A stretch of 64,000 bases of DNA, from contig NZ_SNYL01000009.1 in assembly GCF_004363315.1 (NCBI RefSeq), positions 62,001 to 126,000 on the forward strand, read 5' to 3'. The notes below the pieces were generated by a model, which ran no database searches, was not told the DNA's origin, and saw only the letters and a list, made by a program, of their open reading frames with translations. Numbering within the stretch: position 1 is the first letter of the stretch; the number at the start of each line of letters is the position of its first letter. The stretch is from Tepidicella xavieri. GTDB lineage: Bacteria > Pseudomonadota > Gammaproteobacteria > Burkholderiales > Burkholderiaceae_C. Made by a program: the position numbers and the translations under genes. Shown in pieces: positions 1 to 8,844 of the stretch.

Positions 1-1054
1 GGTGCATCCCGTACACCAGCCGCCCGGCCCGGCGCTGCGCCTCCAGCCACTGGCGCAGGCTCGCCACCTGTTCGGCGCTGGCATCGAGCACCATGCGCAA
101 GGCGCCGTCGAATTTGCGCCGATCGCTCTGGCGTATCAGATCCCGCCGGTAGCGTCCCCACACCGTATCGGGTTGGCGCCGGTATTTGAAAAACACATAC
201 AGGGCCGCCAGATTGACGAAGAGCAGATGCCCCACATACCGCCAACGCGCCCACGCGCCTTGCCCCCAGGTGCGCACACGCGGCTCCACCGTCAGGCCCA
301 AGCGGCCGAAGTGGATGCGCAAGCCGGCCAGGTCCAGCGGGTGCGAAGCGGCGTCGTCCCCCACCATCTCGCTGACTTTCTGCAAGGTCTCTCGGATGGC
401 TTGCTGATTGAGCAGCGGATCCGGCGAACGGCCCAGCACGATGAGCGAGAGCTTGACCCCCTTGCGCGCCGGCACGTTCTGCCAGCGGCATTCAAACCCC
501 GAGAAGTCGGCTTCGGCCGGTTCCGCATCGGCATCCAGCAAGCACACGGCCTCGCCGGCCTTGGTGCGTCGCTCCGCCTCCTCCCAGCCTCGGCCCGAGA
601 GCACGGGCAAGTCCACTTGCGGCGAGAGCCTCACTTTGCTGGCCCGAACCCGCATTCCCTGTGCCTGGAGTTCACTCACGCGCACCAGCCCCACGCGCAA
701 GACCAGGCCAAACGCGTCCCGCGCCATGCGCTGCGCCCCGCGCAGCGCCGCTTCCGCCCGCGCACGCAGCCTGTCGGGAATGGCCAGGGTGGCCCCATCG
801 CCGCCAAACATGTAAGGCAGCGCCAGGGAACGGTCGAGGTTGAGCACCGCCGCGATGCAGGCCACCCCCACGGTGTTGACCTGTTTGTACTGGCCCCGCG
901 CAATGGCTTCGGTGGAGCCGGCGATGTCGGCAATCACCACCCACCAGTCCCCAGGCACATCGGCATGGCGCGACGTGTCCACCGCCTCTTCCAGGGTCGG
1001 CACGGACTCGACGGCTGCGAAGAATTCGTCATTCAGACCGATGCGCTGGCTCAT
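1..1054 (-). CDS. DUF3095 family protein, 3' end beyond window
   Basis: About 351 residues are visible from an ATG at 1054; the C-terminal end lies beyond the left edge. The protein begins MSQRIGLNDEFFAAV. It has a nucleotide-cyclase-like stretch (VVIADIAGST near residue 45, then YMFGGDGATLAIP near residue 85), which I recognise as the DUF3095 family. DUF3095 proteins are cytoplasmic and of unproven function; the IADIxGST and GGDG segments recall class III cyclase or GGDEF-like folds, but that link is inference. It lies downstream of the FAS1 gene on the same strand, after a GC-rich hairpin, so co-transcription is possible. No strong ribosome binding site is visible before the ATG. Confidence 0.7.
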   Translation of the reverse strand, partial: MSQRIGLNDEFFAAVESVPTLEEAVDTSRHADVPGDWWVVIADIAGSTEAIARGQYKQVNTVGVACIAAVLNLDRSLALPYMFGGDGATLAIPDRLRARAEAALRGAQRMARDAFGLVLRVGLVRVSELQAQGMRVRASKVRLSPQVDLPVLSGRGWEEAERRTKAGEAVCLLDADAEPAEADFSGFECRWQNVPARKGVKLSLIVLGRSPDPLLNQQAIRETLQKVSEMVGDDAASHPLDLAGLRIHFGRLGLTVEPRVRTWGQGAWARWRYVGHLLFVNLAALYVFFKYRRQPDTVWGRYRRDLIRQSDRRKFDGALRMVLDASAEQVASLRQWLEAQRRAGRLVYGMH

Positions 1055-1073
1055 GCCCACCAATGTAGCAGCA

Positions 1074-1097
1074 CGGGCTCCCGGGGCGAGGAGCCCG
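1074..1097 (-). terminator. GC hairpin between FAS1 gene and DUF3095 gene
   Basis: Perfect 8-bp stem CGGGCTCC / GGAGCCCG with an 8-nt loop. No T-run follows on either strand, so it is at best a weak or Rho-assisted terminator, or a transcript-stabilising hairpin after the FAS1 gene. Confidence 0.3.
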
Positions 1098-1116
1098 CGC
1101 CTCATGTCGACCAAGA

Positions 1117-1581
1117 TCAGTTGGGCAGCAGCACGCTGTCGATCACGTGGATGACGCCGTTGCTGGCGGTGATATCGGCATTGACCACGCGCGAGTCGTT
1201 GACCTGCACACCCCCTTCGGTGCGCAGCGTGATGGCCTGCCCGGCCTTGGTTTGGACCTCGCCGGCCTGCACGTCGCTGGACATCACCTTGCCCGGCACG
1301 ACGTGGTAGGTCAGCACCTTGGTCAGGGCCTCTTTGTCGGCCAGCAGGGCATTGAGTTTGTCCTCGGGCAGCTTGGCAAATGCTTCATCGGAGGGGGCAA
1401 ACACGGTGAACGGGCCCTCGCCTTTGAGCGTGTCCACCAGCCCGGCGGCCTCGATGGCCTTGACCAGCGTGGAGAACTGCCCAGCCTGGACAGCCGTCTC
1501 GACGATGGTGGATGCCTTGGCATGCAAGGCGCTCAGCCCCAGAGCGGCGGCGCAGGCGGTCGCGATCAATGCTTTTTTCAT
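1117..1581 (-). CDS. Secreted fasciclin (FAS1) domain protein
   Basis: 154 residues. A Sec signal peptide ([23 protein letters not shown]) is followed by a single FAS1 domain filling the rest: [24 protein letters not shown] near the start, [14 protein letters not shown] (H1-type motif) near residue 60, and [14 protein letters not shown] at the C-terminus (H2-type motif). Length and order are typical of single-domain bacterial fasciclins, which are periplasmic or secreted and often linked to adhesion; no ligand can be inferred here. The start ATG is preceded by GAGGAGTTGAGTC on the minus strand, a good ribosome binding site. A 10-bp palindrome GTGACGTCAC at 1640-1649 lies in its upstream region. 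Confidence 0.88.
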   Translation of the reverse strand: MKKALIATACAAALGLSALHAKASTIVETAVQAGQFSTLVKAIEAAGLVDTLKGEGPFTVFAPSDEAFAKLPEDKLNALLADKEALTKVLTYHVVPGKVMSSDVQAGEVQTKAGQAITLRTEGGVQVNDSRVVNADITASNGVIHVIDSVLLPN

Positions 1582-1740
1582 GACTCAACTCCTCAGGTTT
1601 GCAGGTGACACAACGATGAAGGTGAGGCTGGCCAGCCATGTGACGTCACCCAGGTGGGCAACGCCACACTGGCCCGTTTTGTCTGGGACAAGTTCCGCCG
1701 TCGCCGGCCATCGATCGCAACAAAACGTTAACAATGATGC

Positions 1741-1766
1741 AAAAAAAAAACGGCCCCGAAGGGCCG
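1741..1766 (-). terminator. Rho-independent terminator after acnB
   Basis: On the minus strand a 6-bp stem CGGCCC / GGGCCG with loop TTCG (minus strand) is followed by at least ten T residues. It lies 25 nt past the acnB stop codon and should end the mdh-to-acnB transcript. Confidence 0.85.
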
Positions 1767-1791
1767 CCATGGAAACCGGACGAGACAGGCC

Positions 1792-4398
1792 TCAGACCGT
1801 CACGCCCTTGGCCACTTCCGCATACTCCTCGATCTGGTCGAAGTTCATGTAGCGGTACACGTTGGCCGCGTCCTTGTTGATGATGCCCATGGCCTCGTGG
1901 TATTCGGCCAGGGTGGGGATGCGGCCGAGCTTGGAGCAGACCGCCGCCAACTCCGCCGACCCCAGGAACACGTTGGTGTTCTTGCCCAGGCGGTTGGGGA
2001 AGTTGCGGGTGCTGGTGGACATGACCGTCGCGCCTTCGCGCACCTGGGCCTGGTTGCCCATGCACAGGCTGCAACCCGGCATTTCGGTGCGCGCGCCTGC
2101 AGTGCCGAAGGTGGCGTAGTGGCCTTCCTTGATCAGCTCGTTCTGGTCCATCTTGGTGGGCGGCGCCACCCACAGCTTGACCGGAATGTCGCGCGCGCCA
2201 CCGAGCAGCTTGGCCGCGGCGCGGAAGTGCCCGATGTTGGTCATGCACGAGCCGATGAAGGCCTCGTCGATCTTGGTGCCCGCCACTTCAGAAAGGAACT
2301 TGGCGTCGTCCGGGTCGTTGGGGCAGCAGACGATGGGCTCCTTGATCTCGTTGAGGTCGATCTCGATCACGGCGGCGTACTCGGCGTCCGGGTCGGCCTC
2401 CAGCAGCTCGGGCTTGGCCAGCCAGGCTTCGACGGCCTTGATGCGGCGCTCCAGCGTCCGGCGGTCCTGATAGCCATCGGCGATCATGTTCTTCATCAAC
2501 ACGATGTTGGACTGCAGGTACTCGATGATCGGCTCTTTGTTGAGCTTGATCGTGCAGCCGGCCGCCGAACGCTCGGCCGAGGCGTCGGACAATTCGAAGG
2601 CCTGCTCCACCTTCAGATCGGGCAAGCCCTCGATCTCGAGGATGCGCCCGGAGAAGATGTTCTTCTTGCCTTGCTTGGCCACGGTCAGCAGCCCCTGCTT
2701 GATGGCGTACAGCGGGATGGCATGCACGAGGTCGCGCAAGGTCACGCCCGGCTGCATCTGGCCCTTGAAGCGCACCAGCACCGACTCGGGCATGTCCAGC
2801 GGCATGACGCCGGTGGCGGCGGCAAAAGCCACCAGCCCGGAGCCGGCCGGGAAGGAGATGCCGATCGGGAAGCGGGTGTGCGAATCGCCACCGGTGCCGA
2901 CGGTATCGGGCAGCAGCAGGCGGTTGAGCCAGGAGTGGATCACCCCGTCGCCCGGGCGCAGGCTGACGCCACCGCGGCTGCTGATAAAGGCCGGCAGCTC
3001 GCGGTGCATCTTCACGTCCACGGCCTTGGGGTAGGCGGCGGTGTGGCAGAACGACTGCATCACCAGATCGGCGCTGAAGCCCAGGCAGGCCAGGTCTTTG
3101 AGCTCGTCGCGGGTCATCGGGCCGGTGGTGTCCTGGCTGCCGACGGTGGTCATCTTGGGCTCGCAGTAGGTGCCGGGGCGGATGCCTTGCTGGTTGCCAT
3201 TGACCACGGGCAAACCGCAAGCACGGCCCACCATTTTCTGGGCCAAAGTGAAGCCCTTGCCGCTGTCCACCGGGGCCTTGGGCAGGCGGAAGACGGTGGA
3301 GGCCGGCAAGCCCAGGAACTCCCGCGCTTTGCCGGTGAGGGAGCGGCCGATGATCAGGTTGATACGCCCGCCGGCACGCACCTCATCGAGCAGCACCTCG
3401 CTCTTGAGCGCGAAGGTAGCCACGACGGCGCCGTTCTTCTCGATCTTGCCGTCGTAGGGGTAGATGTCGATGACGTCGCCCATCTCCAGCTTGCTGACGT
3501 CCACCTCGATGGGCAGCGAGCCGGAGTCTTCCTGCGTGTTGAAGAAGATGGGGGCGATCTTGCCGCCCAGCGTCACGCCGCCGAAGCGCTTGTTGGGCAC
3601 GAAGGGGATGTCCTCGCCGGTGTGCCAGATCACGCTGTTGGTGGCCGATTTGCGGCTGGAGCCGGTGCCCACCACGTCGCCCACGTAGGCCACCAGATGG
3701 CCTTTTTTCTTGAGGTTTTCGATGAACTGGATGGGGCCGCGCTTGCCGTCTTCCTCGGGCTCGAAGGGTGCGTCGGGCCGCTTGTTTTTGAGCATGGCCA
3801 GCGCATGCAGCGGGATGTCCGGGCGGCTCCAGGCGTCCGGGGCGGGGGAGAGGTCGTCGGTGTTGGTTTCGCCGGGCACCTTGAAGACGGTGACCGTGAT
3901 CTTGCGCGGCACTTCGGGGCGCGACGTGAACCACTCGGCATCGGCCCAGGACTGCATCACCTCCTTGGCCTTGGCATTGCCGGCCGTGACCTTTTCGGCC
4001 ACGTCGTGGAAGGCGTCGAACATGAGCAGGGTCTTCTTCAGCCCTGCGGCGGCCACATCGGCCACCTCGGCGTCGTCCAGCAAGTCAATCAGCGGCTTGA
4101 CGTTGTAGCCGCCCACCATGGTGCCCAGCAGTTCGGTGGCCTTGGCCTTGCTGATGAGGCCGACTTGAATATCGCCATGGGCCACGGCCGCCAGGAAACT
4201 GGCCTTGACCTTGGCAGCGTCGTCCACGCCGGGCGGCACGCGGTGGGTCAGCAGGTCCAGCAGGAAGGCTTCCTCGCCGGCCGGCGGGTTCTTGATCAGC
4301 TCGATCAACTCGGCCACCTGCTTGGCATCCAGCGGCAGCGGGGGAATGCCCAGCGCGGCGCGCTCGGCGGCATGTTCACGGTAGGCTTGCAACATCAT
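1792..4398 (-). CDS. acnB: Bifunctional aconitate hydratase B / 2-methylisocitrate dehydratase
   Basis: AcnB interconverts citrate and isocitrate in the TCA cycle and often dehydrates 2-methylcitrate products. About 868 residues, matching the family length (about 865). The N-terminus reads [17 protein letters not shown], collinear with the MLEEYRKHVAER start of enteric AcnB; two adjacent ATGs (4398 and 4395) follow a GGAG site, and the second has the better spacing. The [4Fe-4S] ligand motifs are SCMTNIG near residue 710 and GCSLCMGN near residue 770. It is the last gene of a minus-strand set mdh, CoA ester lyase-like gene, small exported protein, acnB, and is followed by a clear terminator. 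Confidence 0.97.
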   Translation of the reverse strand: MMLQAYREHAAERAALGIPPLPLDAKQVAELIELIKNPPAGEEAFLLDLLTHRVPPGVDDAAKVKASFLAAVAHGDIQVGLISKAKATELLGTMVGGYNVKPLIDLLDDAEVADVAAAGLKKTLLMFDAFHDVAEKVTAGNAKAKEVMQSWADAEWFTSRPEVPRKITVTVFKVPGETNTDDLSPAPDAWSRPDIPLHALAMLKNKRPDAPFEPEEDGKRGPIQFIENLKKKGHLVAYVGDVVGTGSSRKSATNSVIWHTGEDIPFVPNKRFGGVTLGGKIAPIFFNTQEDSGSLPIEVDVSKLEMGDVIDIYPYDGKIEKNGAVVATFALKSEVLLDEVRAGGRINLIIGRSLTGKAREFLGLPASTVFRLPKAPVDSGKGFTLAQKMVGRACGLPVVNGNQQGIRPGTYCEPKMTTVGSQDTTGPMTRDELKDLACLGFSADLVMQSFCHTAAYPKAVDVKMHRELPAFISSRGGVSLRPGDGVIHSWLNRLLLPDTVGTGGDSHTRFPIGISFPAGSGLVAFAAATGVMPLDMPESVLVRFKGQMQPGVTLRDLVHAIPLYAIKQGLLTVAKQGKKNIFSGRILEIEGLPDLKVEQAFELSDASAERSAAGCTIKLNKEPIIEYLQSNIVLMKNMIADGYQDRRTLERRIKAVEAWLAKPELLEADPDAEYAAVIEIDLNEIKEPIVCCPNDPDDAKFLSEVAGTKIDEAFIGSCMTNIGHFRAAAKLLGGARDIPVKLWVAPPTKMDQNELIKEGHYATFGTAGARTEMPGCSLCMGNQAQVREGATVMSTSTRNFPNRLGKNTNVFLGSAELAAVCSKLGRIPTLAEYHEAMGIINKDAANVYRYMNFDQIEEYAEVAKGVTV

Positions 4399-4430
4399 GG
4401 GCTCCAAAAAAACGGGGCATCAAGAAACGC

Positions 4431-4937
4431 TCAACGCGGCGGGCTCTGGGCCACGTCGAGCAGATGGGGAGAGGGATTGGCCTTCATGGCCTCGGCGGCG
4501 GCGCGCTGCACGGCATTGGCGCACTCGTCGGCCAGGCGGCGGCCCTGGCGCTGGCTCATGAGCATGGACTTGTTGGGCAACTGGATCCAGACCGCGCCCT
4601 GGGCGCGGTCTTCCAGGCGCACGGCGCCGGTGGTGGTTTCCACCGGCCGCACCCGGAAGCGCTGCTGACCCATGGTGAGGTGGAAGTAGCCCGGCGCATC
4701 GGCATCGGGCTCGATGCGCACGGAGCGCCCGAGCTCGCACTGCTTGAGCCCGACGTACACCTTGGGCACGATGGCCAGCTCGCGCTCGGTCAGCGGGCCG
4801 TCGGCAGGCGCGGGCGCCTGCACCGTGGGCACCTGTCGATTGGCCGCCTGGGCATGCAAGGCCACAGCCGCCAGCAAGGCGCAAACACCCAAGGTGCCTT
4901 GGCCCAGCCAGCGGTAAAGGCGTTCCCGATTTGGCAT
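4431..4937 (-). CDS. Exported protein of unknown function between citE-like gene and acnB
   Basis: 168 residues. The N-terminus MPNRERLYRWLGQGTLGV continues into a hydrophobic run ending ALHAQA, which looks like a signal peptide cleaved after Ala. The mature part is soluble and contains single Cys residues (QCELGRS, DECANAV) but no domain I recognise. Start chosen at 4937 because AGAGGAG precedes it; a longer frame through 5090 would overlap the upstream gene. The upstream stop codon lies 2 nt before the ATG, so the genes are almost certainly translationally linked. Position between two TCA-cycle-related genes suggests co-expression, but does not define a role. Confidence 0.75.
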   Translation of the reverse strand: MPNRERLYRWLGQGTLGVCALLAAVALHAQAANRQVPTVQAPAPADGPLTERELAIVPKVYVGLKQCELGRSVRIEPDADAPGYFHLTMGQQRFRVRPVETTTGAVRLEDRAQGAVWIQLPNKSMLMSQRQGRRLADECANAVQRAAAEAMKANPSPHLLDVAQSPPR

Positions 4938-4939
4938 GT

Positions 4940-5947
4940 TCAACTCCTCTGGGCGACGCCCGAATCGAAAAAACACGAAATGCCGGCGGGCAACGTACGT
5001 CCAGTGCGGTGCGCGCGCTCCAGCACTTGCCAAAAATACCGGTAACTGGCCCGGTCGTGCAACTGCCCCCGGTGCGAAATCGGGGCCCATTCTGCCGCAT
5101 GGGCGGCCGCGATGATCTCGCCGGCACGCTCGACCTCCTCGGCATCAGGGGCAAACGCTTCGACGATCGGCAGGATCTGATCGGGATGGATGCTCCACAT
5201 GCGGGTGTAGCCCAACTCGCGGGCCGCCCGCCGCGCCGCCTGGCGCAGCGCTGCCACATCGCGGAATTCGGTGACCACGCCATGCGCAGGCACCTTGCCG
5301 TGGGCATGGCAGGCGCTGGCAATCTCCAACTTCGCCCGCAGCACCAGGGGGTGGTGGAACTGGCCCGCCACGCCCATGCCTTCGGCCGGGATGGCGCCGC
5401 CATGCGCCGAGACGAAATCCATCAGGCCAAAGCTCAGGGATTCGATGCGCGGATGGGCCGCGATCTCGAACGCCCGGTGCACGGCCAGCGCCGACTCGAT
5501 GAGCGCATGCAGCGGCAGATGGCTGCCGCCGGCCGCGTCCACGGCCGCCACGGCCCGGGCCACGTCGTGCGCCGACTCCACTTTCGGAATCATCAGGTAG
5601 GCCAGCCGATCGCCCGCGCGGGTGACGATGGTGGCCACATCCGCCTCGAAGGCCGGGTGATCCACGGCGTGGACCCGGGCCCCCACGCGGCGCGCCACGG
5701 GGCCATCGGCCGGCAGGCCGGTCAGCAGTTCGGCCACCAGCGCGGCGTGCTCGGCCTCACCCCCGACGGGGGCGCCGTCTTCACAGTCCAGCGTCACGTC
5801 GAACACACAGGCGCCAAAGCGCTCCATGCATTCGGTCTGCAGGGCCAGGCTTTTGCGCATGCGCGCCTCCACGCCGCTGTAATGGTCGCACACCGGCAGC
5901 GCCACCGCGCCAGCCTGTGCGCCCAGCAACACGTCGCGAGGATGCAT
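4940..5947 (-). CDS. CoA ester lyase of the HpcH/HpaI–CitE family
   Basis: 335 residues, TIM-barrel aldolase/lyase family. Visible signatures are FDVTLDCEDGAPVGGE near residue 50 (acidic metal/phosphate-site motif), LMIPKVES near residue 118, HALIESALAVHRAFEIAAHP near residue 145 and SLSFGLMDFVSAHGG near residue 170. Relatives include citrate lyase beta chain, malyl-CoA lyase and citramalyl-CoA lyase. No citrate lyase alpha or acyl-carrier genes are nearby, so a free-standing CoA-ester lyase (malyl-CoA or citramalyl-CoA) is more likely than citrate fermentation. It lies 14 nt downstream of mdh, in the mdh-to-acnB set. Substrate cannot be settled from sequence alone. Confidence 0.85.
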   Translation of the reverse strand: MHPRDVLLGAQAGAVALPVCDHYSGVEARMRKSLALQTECMERFGACVFDVTLDCEDGAPVGGEAEHAALVAELLTGLPADGPVARRVGARVHAVDHPAFEADVATIVTRAGDRLAYLMIPKVESAHDVARAVAAVDAAGGSHLPLHALIESALAVHRAFEIAAHPRIESLSFGLMDFVSAHGGAIPAEGMGVAGQFHHPLVLRAKLEIASACHAHGKVPAHGVVTEFRDVAALRQAARRAARELGYTRMWSIHPDQILPIVEAFAPDAEEVERAGEIIAAAHAAEWAPISHRGQLHDRASYRYFWQVLERAHRTGRTLPAGISCFFDSGVAQRS

Positions 5948-5961
5948 GCGCGCGCCCCGGT

Positions 5962-6948
5962 TTACAGCAGGTGCTTGACGCCGTCCTGCTCAGACAGCAG
6001 CTCGGCCAGGGTCTTGTCGATGCAGCCCTGGGAGAACTCGTCGATCGGCAGGCCTTCGACGATCTTGTACTTGCCGCCTTCGCAGGTGACCGGGTAGCCG
6101 AACATCACGTCCTTCGGGATGCCGTACTCGCCGTTGGAAGGCACGCCCATCGTCACCCATTCGCCGTTGGTGCCCAGGGCCCAGTCGCGCATGTGGTCGA
6201 TCGCGGCGTTGGCGGCCGAGGCGGCCGAGGACAGGCCGCGGGCCTCGATGATGGCGGCGCCGCGCTTGCCCACGGTGGGCAGGAAGACATCCTTGTTCCA
6301 GGCGTGATCGTTGATCATGTCCTTGACCGAGGCGCCGTCGATGGTCGCGAAGCGGTAGTCGGCGTACATCGTGGGGGAGTGGTTGCCCCACACGCACAGC
6401 TTCTTGATCGAGGCCACGGGCTTGCCGGTCTTGGCGGCGATCTGGCTCAGTGCGCGGTTGTGGTCCAGCCGCAGCATGGCGGTGAAGTTCTCGCGCGGCA
6501 GGTCCGGGGCGCTCTTCATCGCGATGTAGGCGTTGGTGTTGGCCGGGTTGCCCACCACCAGCACCTTGACGTTGCGCGAGGCCGACTCGTTGAGCGCCTT
6601 GCCCTGGGCGGTGAAGATCTGGGCGTTGGCGGCCAGCAGATCGGCGCGCTCCATGCCCGGGCCGCGCGGACGGGCACCCACCAGCAAGGCGTAGTCGGTG
6701 TCCTTGAACGCCGCCTTGGCATCGCTGTGGGCTTCCATGCCGGCCAGCAGCGGGAAGGCGCAGTCTTCCAGTTCCATCATCACGCCCTTGAGCGCCTTCT
6801 GGGCCTTCTCGTCCGGGATCTCCAGCAGTTGCAGGATGACGGGCTGGTCCTTGCCCAGCATCTCGCCGGAGGCGATGCGGAACAGCAGGGCATAACCGAT
6901 CTGGCCAGCCGCACCGGTGACGGCCACGCGAACGGGCTTCTTGCTCAT
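5962..6948 (-). CDS. mdh: Malate dehydrogenase (NAD)
   Basis: Oxidises malate to oxaloacetate in the TCA cycle. 328 residues, the cytoplasmic/Thermus-type MDH length. The Rossmann motif [11 protein letters not shown] starts near residue 11. Substrate-binding and catalytic segments include [13 protein letters not shown] near residue 92, [13 protein letters not shown] near residue 157 and the catalytic His in [12 protein letters not shown] near residue 188. Start ATG reads [15 protein letters not shown] with AGGAG-free but purine-rich upstream sequence (GGAGTGTCTTC). It is the first gene of the minus-strand set ending in acnB and is divergent from the GntR gene, with a good sigma70-like promoter upstream. 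Confidence 0.97.
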   Translation of the reverse strand: MSKKPVRVAVTGAAGQIGYALLFRIASGEMLGKDQPVILQLLEIPDEKAQKALKGVMMELEDCAFPLLAGMEAHSDAKAAFKDTDYALLVGARPRGPGMERADLLAANAQIFTAQGKALNESASRNVKVLVVGNPANTNAYIAMKSAPDLPRENFTAMLRLDHNRALSQIAAKTGKPVASIKKLCVWGNHSPTMYADYRFATIDGASVKDMINDHAWNKDVFLPTVGKRGAAIIEARGLSSAASAANAAIDHMRDWALGTNGEWVTMGVPSNGEYGIPKDVMFGYPVTCEGGKYKIVEGLPIDEFSQGCIDKTLAELLSEQDGVKHLL

Positions 6949-6994
6949 GAAGACACTCCAAAAAGGAACGGTTGAAGAAAAGGAAATCTTGTCG

Positions 6995-7024
6995 AGTGTA
7001 CTCTGGTAAACCCTGAACCGTCAA
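6995..7024 (-). promoter_or_regulatory. Sigma70-type promoter of mdh
   Basis: On the minus strand TTGACG (7019-7024), an 18-nt spacer and TACACT (6995-7000) form a near-consensus promoter 47-76 nt upstream of the mdh start. The GntR-type palindrome at 7033-7050 lies just upstream of its -35 element. Confidence 0.6.
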
Positions 7025-7025
7025 T

Positions 7026-7053
7026 TTGTCTTATGTCTTATATAAGATATGAT
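7026..7053 (+). promoter_or_regulatory. Operator-like palindrome and putative gntR promoter
   Basis: TCTTATATAAGA (7036-7047) is a perfect 12-bp palindrome inside an 18-bp imperfect one (7033-7050, one mismatched pair). On the plus strand TTGTCT (7026-7031), a 16-nt spacer and TATGAT (7048-7053) form a possible promoter with the palindrome filling the spacer. A repressor bound here would block the gntR promoter and sit beside the mdh -35 element. The palindrome is seen; promoter assignment and binding by the adjacent GntR protein are inference. Confidence 0.55.
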
Positions 7054-7063
7054 TGGCAGACCC

Positions 7064-7864
7064 ATGAACCCTCCACCGCTTTCCGACGCCGCCACCCCGA
7101 CCCCGCCTCCGAGCGAAGGCGCTGGCGCCGTGTTGCCCACGCCGGCCTTCAGCCCGCTGTATCAACAGATCAAGTCGCTCATCCTCCAAAGCCTGCAAAG
7201 CGGCGAGTGGAAGCCCGGCGACCTGATCCCCAGCGAAATGGAGCTGGCCGCCCGCTATCGGGTTAGCCAGGGCACGGTGCGCAAGGCCATCGACGAACTC
7301 GCGGCCGACAACTTGCTGGTGCGCCGGCAAGGCAAGGGCACGTTCGTGGCCACCCATGCGGAGCAGCACATCCAGTACCGCTTCTTGCGCCTGCACCCGG
7401 ACACCGGCACGCTCGACAGCGAAGGGCCGGCGGCGCGCCGCATCCTGAGCTGCCGCCGGCAGCGCGCCACCGCGGACATCACCGCCCCCCTGGGCCTGCG
7501 CGCGGGAGATGCCCTGATCCAGGTCAGCCGGGTGCTGTCCTTCCACGGCGTGCCCACCATCCTGGAAGACCTCTGGCTGCCCGGCGGCCCCTTCAAGGGG
7601 CTGACGCTCGACACCCTGGCCCAACACCAGGGCCCCATGTACGCGCTGTTCGAATCGCAATTCGGCGTGCGCATGGTGCGCGCCGAAGAAAAGATCAAGG
7701 CCGTCGGGGCCGACGCCCAGGCCGCCGAACTGCTGGCCGTCCCCCCTGACACCCCGCTGCTGAGCGTCGAACGGGTGGCCTATACCTACAACGATGTGCC
7801 GATGGAGCTGCGCCGCGGGCTATACCGCACCGACCGGCACCACTACCGCAACGAACTGAGCTGA
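7064..7864 (+). CDS. GntR-family (HutC-type) transcriptional regulator
   Basis: 266 residues from the ATG at 7064; an earlier ATG at 7049 falls inside the predicted -10 element, so I prefer the later one. A proline-rich leader of about 30 residues is followed by a winged-helix DNA-binding domain: PLYQQIKSLILQSLQSGEW, IPSEMELAARYRVSQGTVRK and LVRRQGKGTFVA. The C-terminal half (about residues 100-265) resembles the UTRA ligand-binding domain of HutC-type regulators, ending RGLYRTDRHHYRNEL. It lies between mdh and the sdh-gltA genes, so control of these TCA genes and of itself is likely. The effector is unknown, although a dicarboxylate or CoA thioester would fit. Confidence 0.88.
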   Translation: MNPPPLSDAATPTPPPSEGAGAVLPTPAFSPLYQQIKSLILQSLQSGEWKPGDLIPSEMELAARYRVSQGTVRKAIDELAADNLLVRRQGKGTFVATHAEQHIQYRFLRLHPDTGTLDSEGPAARRILSCRRQRATADITAPLGLRAGDALIQVSRVLSFHGVPTILEDLWLPGGPFKGLTLDTLAQHQGPMYALFESQFGVRMVRAEEKIKAVGADAQAAELLAVPPDTPLLSVERVAYTYNDVPMELRRGLYRTDRHHYRNELS

Positions 7865-7933
7865 CCCTCGCCCAAGCCCACGAAAGCGCCACATGCATTC
7901 CTGAACAACACAGTCATGAATGTTGCGTTGCAA

Positions 7934-7939
7934 TAGAAT
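7934..7939 (+). promoter_or_regulatory. Possible -10 element for sdhCDAB
   Basis: TAGAAT in the 159-nt gap between gntR and sdhC, 84 nt upstream of the sdhC start. No convincing -35 hexamer is seen at 16-18 nt spacing. The rest of the gap shows nothing else I can support. Confidence 0.3.
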
Positions 7940-8023
7940 GCGACAGTTTTTCGTCAGGGTTTTCCTGCACATTCACACGCCGGTCAAAAACCCCCGTTCT
8001 CTCGTCCAACCGAGGTCTTTTTC

Positions 8024-8455
8024 ATGACAGATCTGAGCAAAAAGCGGCCCGAGTTCCGCAACATCAACGCCTTCAAGGATCTGACCACCTACCGTCTGCC
8101 GGCGGCGGGCTGGGTCTCCATCCTGCATCGGGTCAGCGGCGCCCTGATGTTCCTGCTGATGCCCTTCATCATCTGGATGTTCGACACCTCGCTGTCCTCG
8201 GAACTGTCGTTCGAGCGCTTCACCTCGGCGTTCGTGGCCGGCATCGGCTTCGTGCCGGGCTGGTTCGTCAAGCTGGTGGTGCTGGGCCTGATCTGGGCTT
8301 ACCTGCACCACTTCATCGCCGGCGTGCGCCATCTCTATATGGACGCCACCCACAAAGTGACCAAGGAATTCGGCAAATCGTCGGCCGTCGTCACCCTGGT
8401 GCTGAGCCTGGGGCTGACCGTCATCCTCGGCGCCAAGCTGTTCGGCCTGTACTGA
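8024..8455 (+). CDS. sdhC: Succinate dehydrogenase cytochrome b556 subunit
   Basis: Membrane anchor of complex II, binding heme b and ubiquinone in the inner membrane. 143 residues with three predicted membrane helices. The family signature RPEFRNINAFKDLTTYRLP precedes the quinone-site segment SILHRVSGALMF near residue 36, and LHHFIAGVRHLYMD near residue 98 carries the heme-ligand His region. It opens the sdhC-D-A-B-E-gltA gene set, with 20 nt to sdhD. It is longer than enteric SdhC (about 129) through its N-terminal soluble segment, as in other Burkholderiales as I recall them. Confidence 0.96.
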   Translation: MTDLSKKRPEFRNINAFKDLTTYRLPAAGWVSILHRVSGALMFLLMPFIIWMFDTSLSSELSFERFTSAFVAGIGFVPGWFVKLVVLGLIWAYLHHFIAGVRHLYMDATHKVTKEFGKSSAVVTLVLSLGLTVILGAKLFGLY

Positions 8456-8475
8456 TTCAACCGGAGTAGCACACC

Positions 8476-8841
8476 ATGTCCGTCAATTACGGCTCCAAGC
8501 GCGTCGTCACCGGCGCCCACTACGGCACCCGCGACTGGCTGATGCAGCGCGTCACCGCCGCCCTCATGGCGCTGTTCACCCTCGTGCTGCTGGCACAGCT
8601 GATTTTCACCAGCGGCCCCATCGGCTACGAAACCTGGGCCGGCATCTTCGCCGCCCAATGGATGAAGTTCCTGACTTTCGCCGTCGTCATCGCGCTGACG
8701 TGGCACGTCTTCGTCGGCGTGCGCGACATCTGGATGGACTACGTCAAACCCGCGGGCCTGCGCCTGGCCCTGCATGTGTTCACGATCGTCTGGCTGGTGG
8801 GCTGCGCCGGCTGGGCATTCCAAGTGCTCTGGAGGCTCTGA
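8476..8841 (+). CDS. sdhD: Succinate dehydrogenase hydrophobic membrane anchor
   Basis: Second membrane anchor of complex II. 121 residues with three hydrophobic helices. The N-terminal signature GAHYGTRDWLMQRVTAALMA and the central HVFVGVRDIWMDYVKPAGLRL segment are typical of SdhD and contribute to the heme and quinone sites together with SdhC. A GGAG site precedes the ATG by ten nt. It is followed after only 3 nt by sdhA, indicating tight co-expression of the enzyme subunits. Confidence 0.95.
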   Translation: MSVNYGSKRVVTGAHYGTRDWLMQRVTAALMALFTLVLLAQLIFTSGPIGYETWAGIFAAQWMKFLTFAVVIALTWHVFVGVRDIWMDYVKPAGLRLALHVFTIVWLVGCAGWAFQVLWRL

Positions 8842-8844
8842 TTC

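Noticed and set aside
2-1309. 435-codon plus-strand open frame at the left edge
   Set aside because: It is antisense to the DUF3095 and FAS1 genes, both of which have family signatures and proper starts.
1897-4668. 923-codon plus-strand open frame opposite acnB
   Set aside because: Antisense shadow of the GC-rich acnB gene; its translation is His/Gly/Val-rich low complexity without any domain.
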